Assembly (NCBI GenBank): GCA_015661795.1
Contig: DQVJ01000002.1
Location: 1-7,645, forward strand
DNA: 7,645 bases
Origin: Sulfurovum sp.
GTDB lineage: Bacteria; Campylobacterota; Campylobacteria; Campylobacterales; Sulfurovaceae
Direction of reading: 5' to 3'
The notes below the pieces were generated by a model. The model did not search any database and was not told the DNA's origin. It saw only the letters and a program-made list of their open reading frames with translations. Position numbers and translations under genes: made by a program. This document shows positions 6,833 through 7,645 of the stretch, one piece after another (position 1 is the stretch's first letter; each line of letters begins with the position of its first letter).

Positions 6833-7124
6833 TATCGATCTCCTTTAGCATTTTTTTTGCTTTTTCTATATCTTTAGACTGGGTAGATTTATCTCCACCT
6901 ACCAATAAAATAATAATCTATTCTTCCCGCTTGGTAAAATAAATCCTATATCCTGGTCCCGTATGAATTCTCAATTCAGAAATGGATGCACCCAGAGACT
7001 TTACATCACCAAAGTCTCCATGTTCCATTCTCTCAATTCGTCTAGCTACAGCAACACGACCTTTGAAATCTTTTAGTTTCATAAGCCATTGAGAAAAAAA
7101 ATTTGTTGATTTTATTTCATACAT
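6825..7124 (-). pseudogene. RelE/HigB-like toxin (HI1419 type) interrupted by in-frame TAG
   Basis: From ATG 7122-7124 the frame encodes MYEIKSTNFFSQWLMKLKDF, the usual start of phage-derived Gp49-like/HigB toxins, then VARRIERMEHGDFGDVKSLG and SELRIHTGPGYRIYFTKREE. After 68 residues a TAG occurs at 6918-6920. The same frame then continues with IIILLVGGDKSTQ, the conserved final strand and motif, and the helix SKDIEKAKKMLKEIDNE, ending in TAA at 6825-6827. The whole is 99 codons plus stop, the family's normal length. One base change (for example GAG or AAG to TAG) would explain the break, with no frameshift. The truncated product would lack the last core strand and C-terminal helix, so it is probably inactive. 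An upstream ATG (7161-7163) adds 13 residues not seen in the family and lies over the presumed promoter, so I reject it as the start. A sequencing error or amber readthrough remains possible. Confidence 0.85.
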
Positions 7125-7127
7125 ACT

Positions 7128-7159
7128 GATATCGTATCCATATAGATACATTATGTCAA
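7128..7159 (-). promoter_or_regulatory. Candidate promoter with operator palindrome for the toxin-antitoxin pair
   Basis: On the minus strand TTGACA (7154-7159) is a consensus -35. Seventeen bases later comes TACGAT (7131-7136), a 4-of-6 match to the -10, directly before the toxin start and implying an almost leaderless mRNA. The spacer contains an inverted repeat, GTATC (7134-7138) and GATAC (7145-7149) around CATATA. This is where an antitoxin operator would block polymerase. A GATATC palindrome (7128-7133) adjoins it. Confidence 0.4.
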
Positions 7160-7201
7160 GCAAGTTATATTGTAAGGAAATAAAAGAAATAAAAGGCTAC
7201 T

Positions 7202-7645
7202 TTAACTCTCAAAACTAGGTCTACCCCGTCTTCTCACAGTAGACAACATTCCATATTTAGTCGCTACTTTCACTTGCCATTGTTCTTGCCCAAGTGGTGC
7301 TTGTCGATTTACTGAGTTTCGTATCTTTTCTAACTCTTTCTCTTTGAAAGGTTGATTTACATATTCTACCCATTCATCATAAAGTTCAATATATGGCTCA
7401 CTTAACAGTTCTCTATCTCTTTCTACTCTTTCATGAAGTGAAGCATATTTCCAATCTTCTGCTTTTTTGGTTAATTTTGCTCTATGGGCATTGGCTTCTA
7501 TATACCGAATTAATGTCAAATAATAACTCTCCTTCTCTACCATAAAGCTTTTATAGCGTCCTTGCCATATATGTCCAGATGTTCTGTTTTTCTTATGATA
7601 ATACCTTACATGAGAAGTCATAACCCATTGCATGAGTCTACTTAA
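7202..7645 (-). CDS. REP-associated tyrosine transposase (TnpA_REP/RAYT, IS200-like), C-terminal part
   Basis: The frame stays open through the right edge, with LSRL preceding the first internal ATG at 7633, so the gene begins outside the window. The visible 147 residues match the C-terminal half of Y1_Tnp/REP-associated transposases: LSRLMQWVMTSHVRYYHKK, SGHIWQGRYKSF, a helix ESYYLTLIRYIEANAHRAKL that should carry the catalytic tyrosine, EDWKYASLHE, and the late tail block APLGQEQW...MLSTVRRRGRPSF. The HUH metal-binding motif lies off the edge, so activity cannot be judged. These are usually single-copy, domesticated or REP-mobilising single-strand transposases. The C-terminus is intact. It sits upstream of the toxin-antitoxin pair in the same orientation, and no terminator is seen between them. 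Confidence 0.87.
   Translation of the reverse strand, partial: LSRLMQWVMTSHVRYYHKKNRTSGHIWQGRYKSFMVEKESYYLTLIRYIEANAHRAKLTKKAEDWKYASLHERVERDRELLSEPYIELYDEWVEYVNQPFKEKELEKIRNSVNRQAPLGQEQWQVKVATKYGMLSTVRRRGRPSFES

Noticed and set aside
7125..7163. Longer toxin start adding 13 residues
   Set aside because: The extra residues are not typical of the family, and the region holds the -35/-10 and palindrome; MYEIK is the usual family N-terminus.

Overview
The window looks like AT-rich chromosomal DNA from a bacterium of the Campylobacterota (Sulfurovum/Sulfurimonas-like). This is inferred from base composition, tightly overlapping genes, an extended -10 promoter without a clear -35, and the look of the encoded proteins. 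No marker gene here fixes the genus.

Layout from left to right. At the left edge, the 3' end of an unrecognised plus-strand gene (2-373) runs in from outside. Its stop codon abuts the stop codon of a leftward-transcribed run of five genes (6271 down to 374). In transcription order these are a small HlyD-like periplasmic adaptor, a compact Mo/W-bisPGD oxidoreductase, acetylornithine aminotransferase (ArgD), a TolC-family outer membrane protein, and a MidA-family (COG1565) methyltransferase. Three of the four junctions overlap and the fourth has an 11-bp gap, so this is almost certainly one translationally coupled operon. It starts from an extended -10 promoter just before the adaptor gene. The adaptor and outer membrane protein could form two parts of an export system, but the inner-membrane pump is absent and two metabolic genes lie between them.

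Right of the operon is a short non-coding stretch (6272-6541). It holds the promoter, a small hairpin, a tandem 8-bp repeat and a striking perfect 18-bp inverted repeat. Beyond it lies an accessory segment, also on the minus strand: a HigA-like antitoxin (HI1420 type), its RelE/HigB-like toxin partner (HI1419 type), and the C-terminal part of a REP-associated tyrosine transposase that runs off the right edge.

The most notable observation is in the toxin gene. Its conserved C-terminal block, including the GGDKSTQ motif, is present and in frame but separated from the rest by a single TAG codon. The repaired gene would overlap the antitoxin start by 8 bp, as expected for this family. The locus therefore looks like a recently inactivated toxin beside an intact antitoxin with a strong ribosome binding site, although a sequencing error or amber readthrough cannot be excluded.
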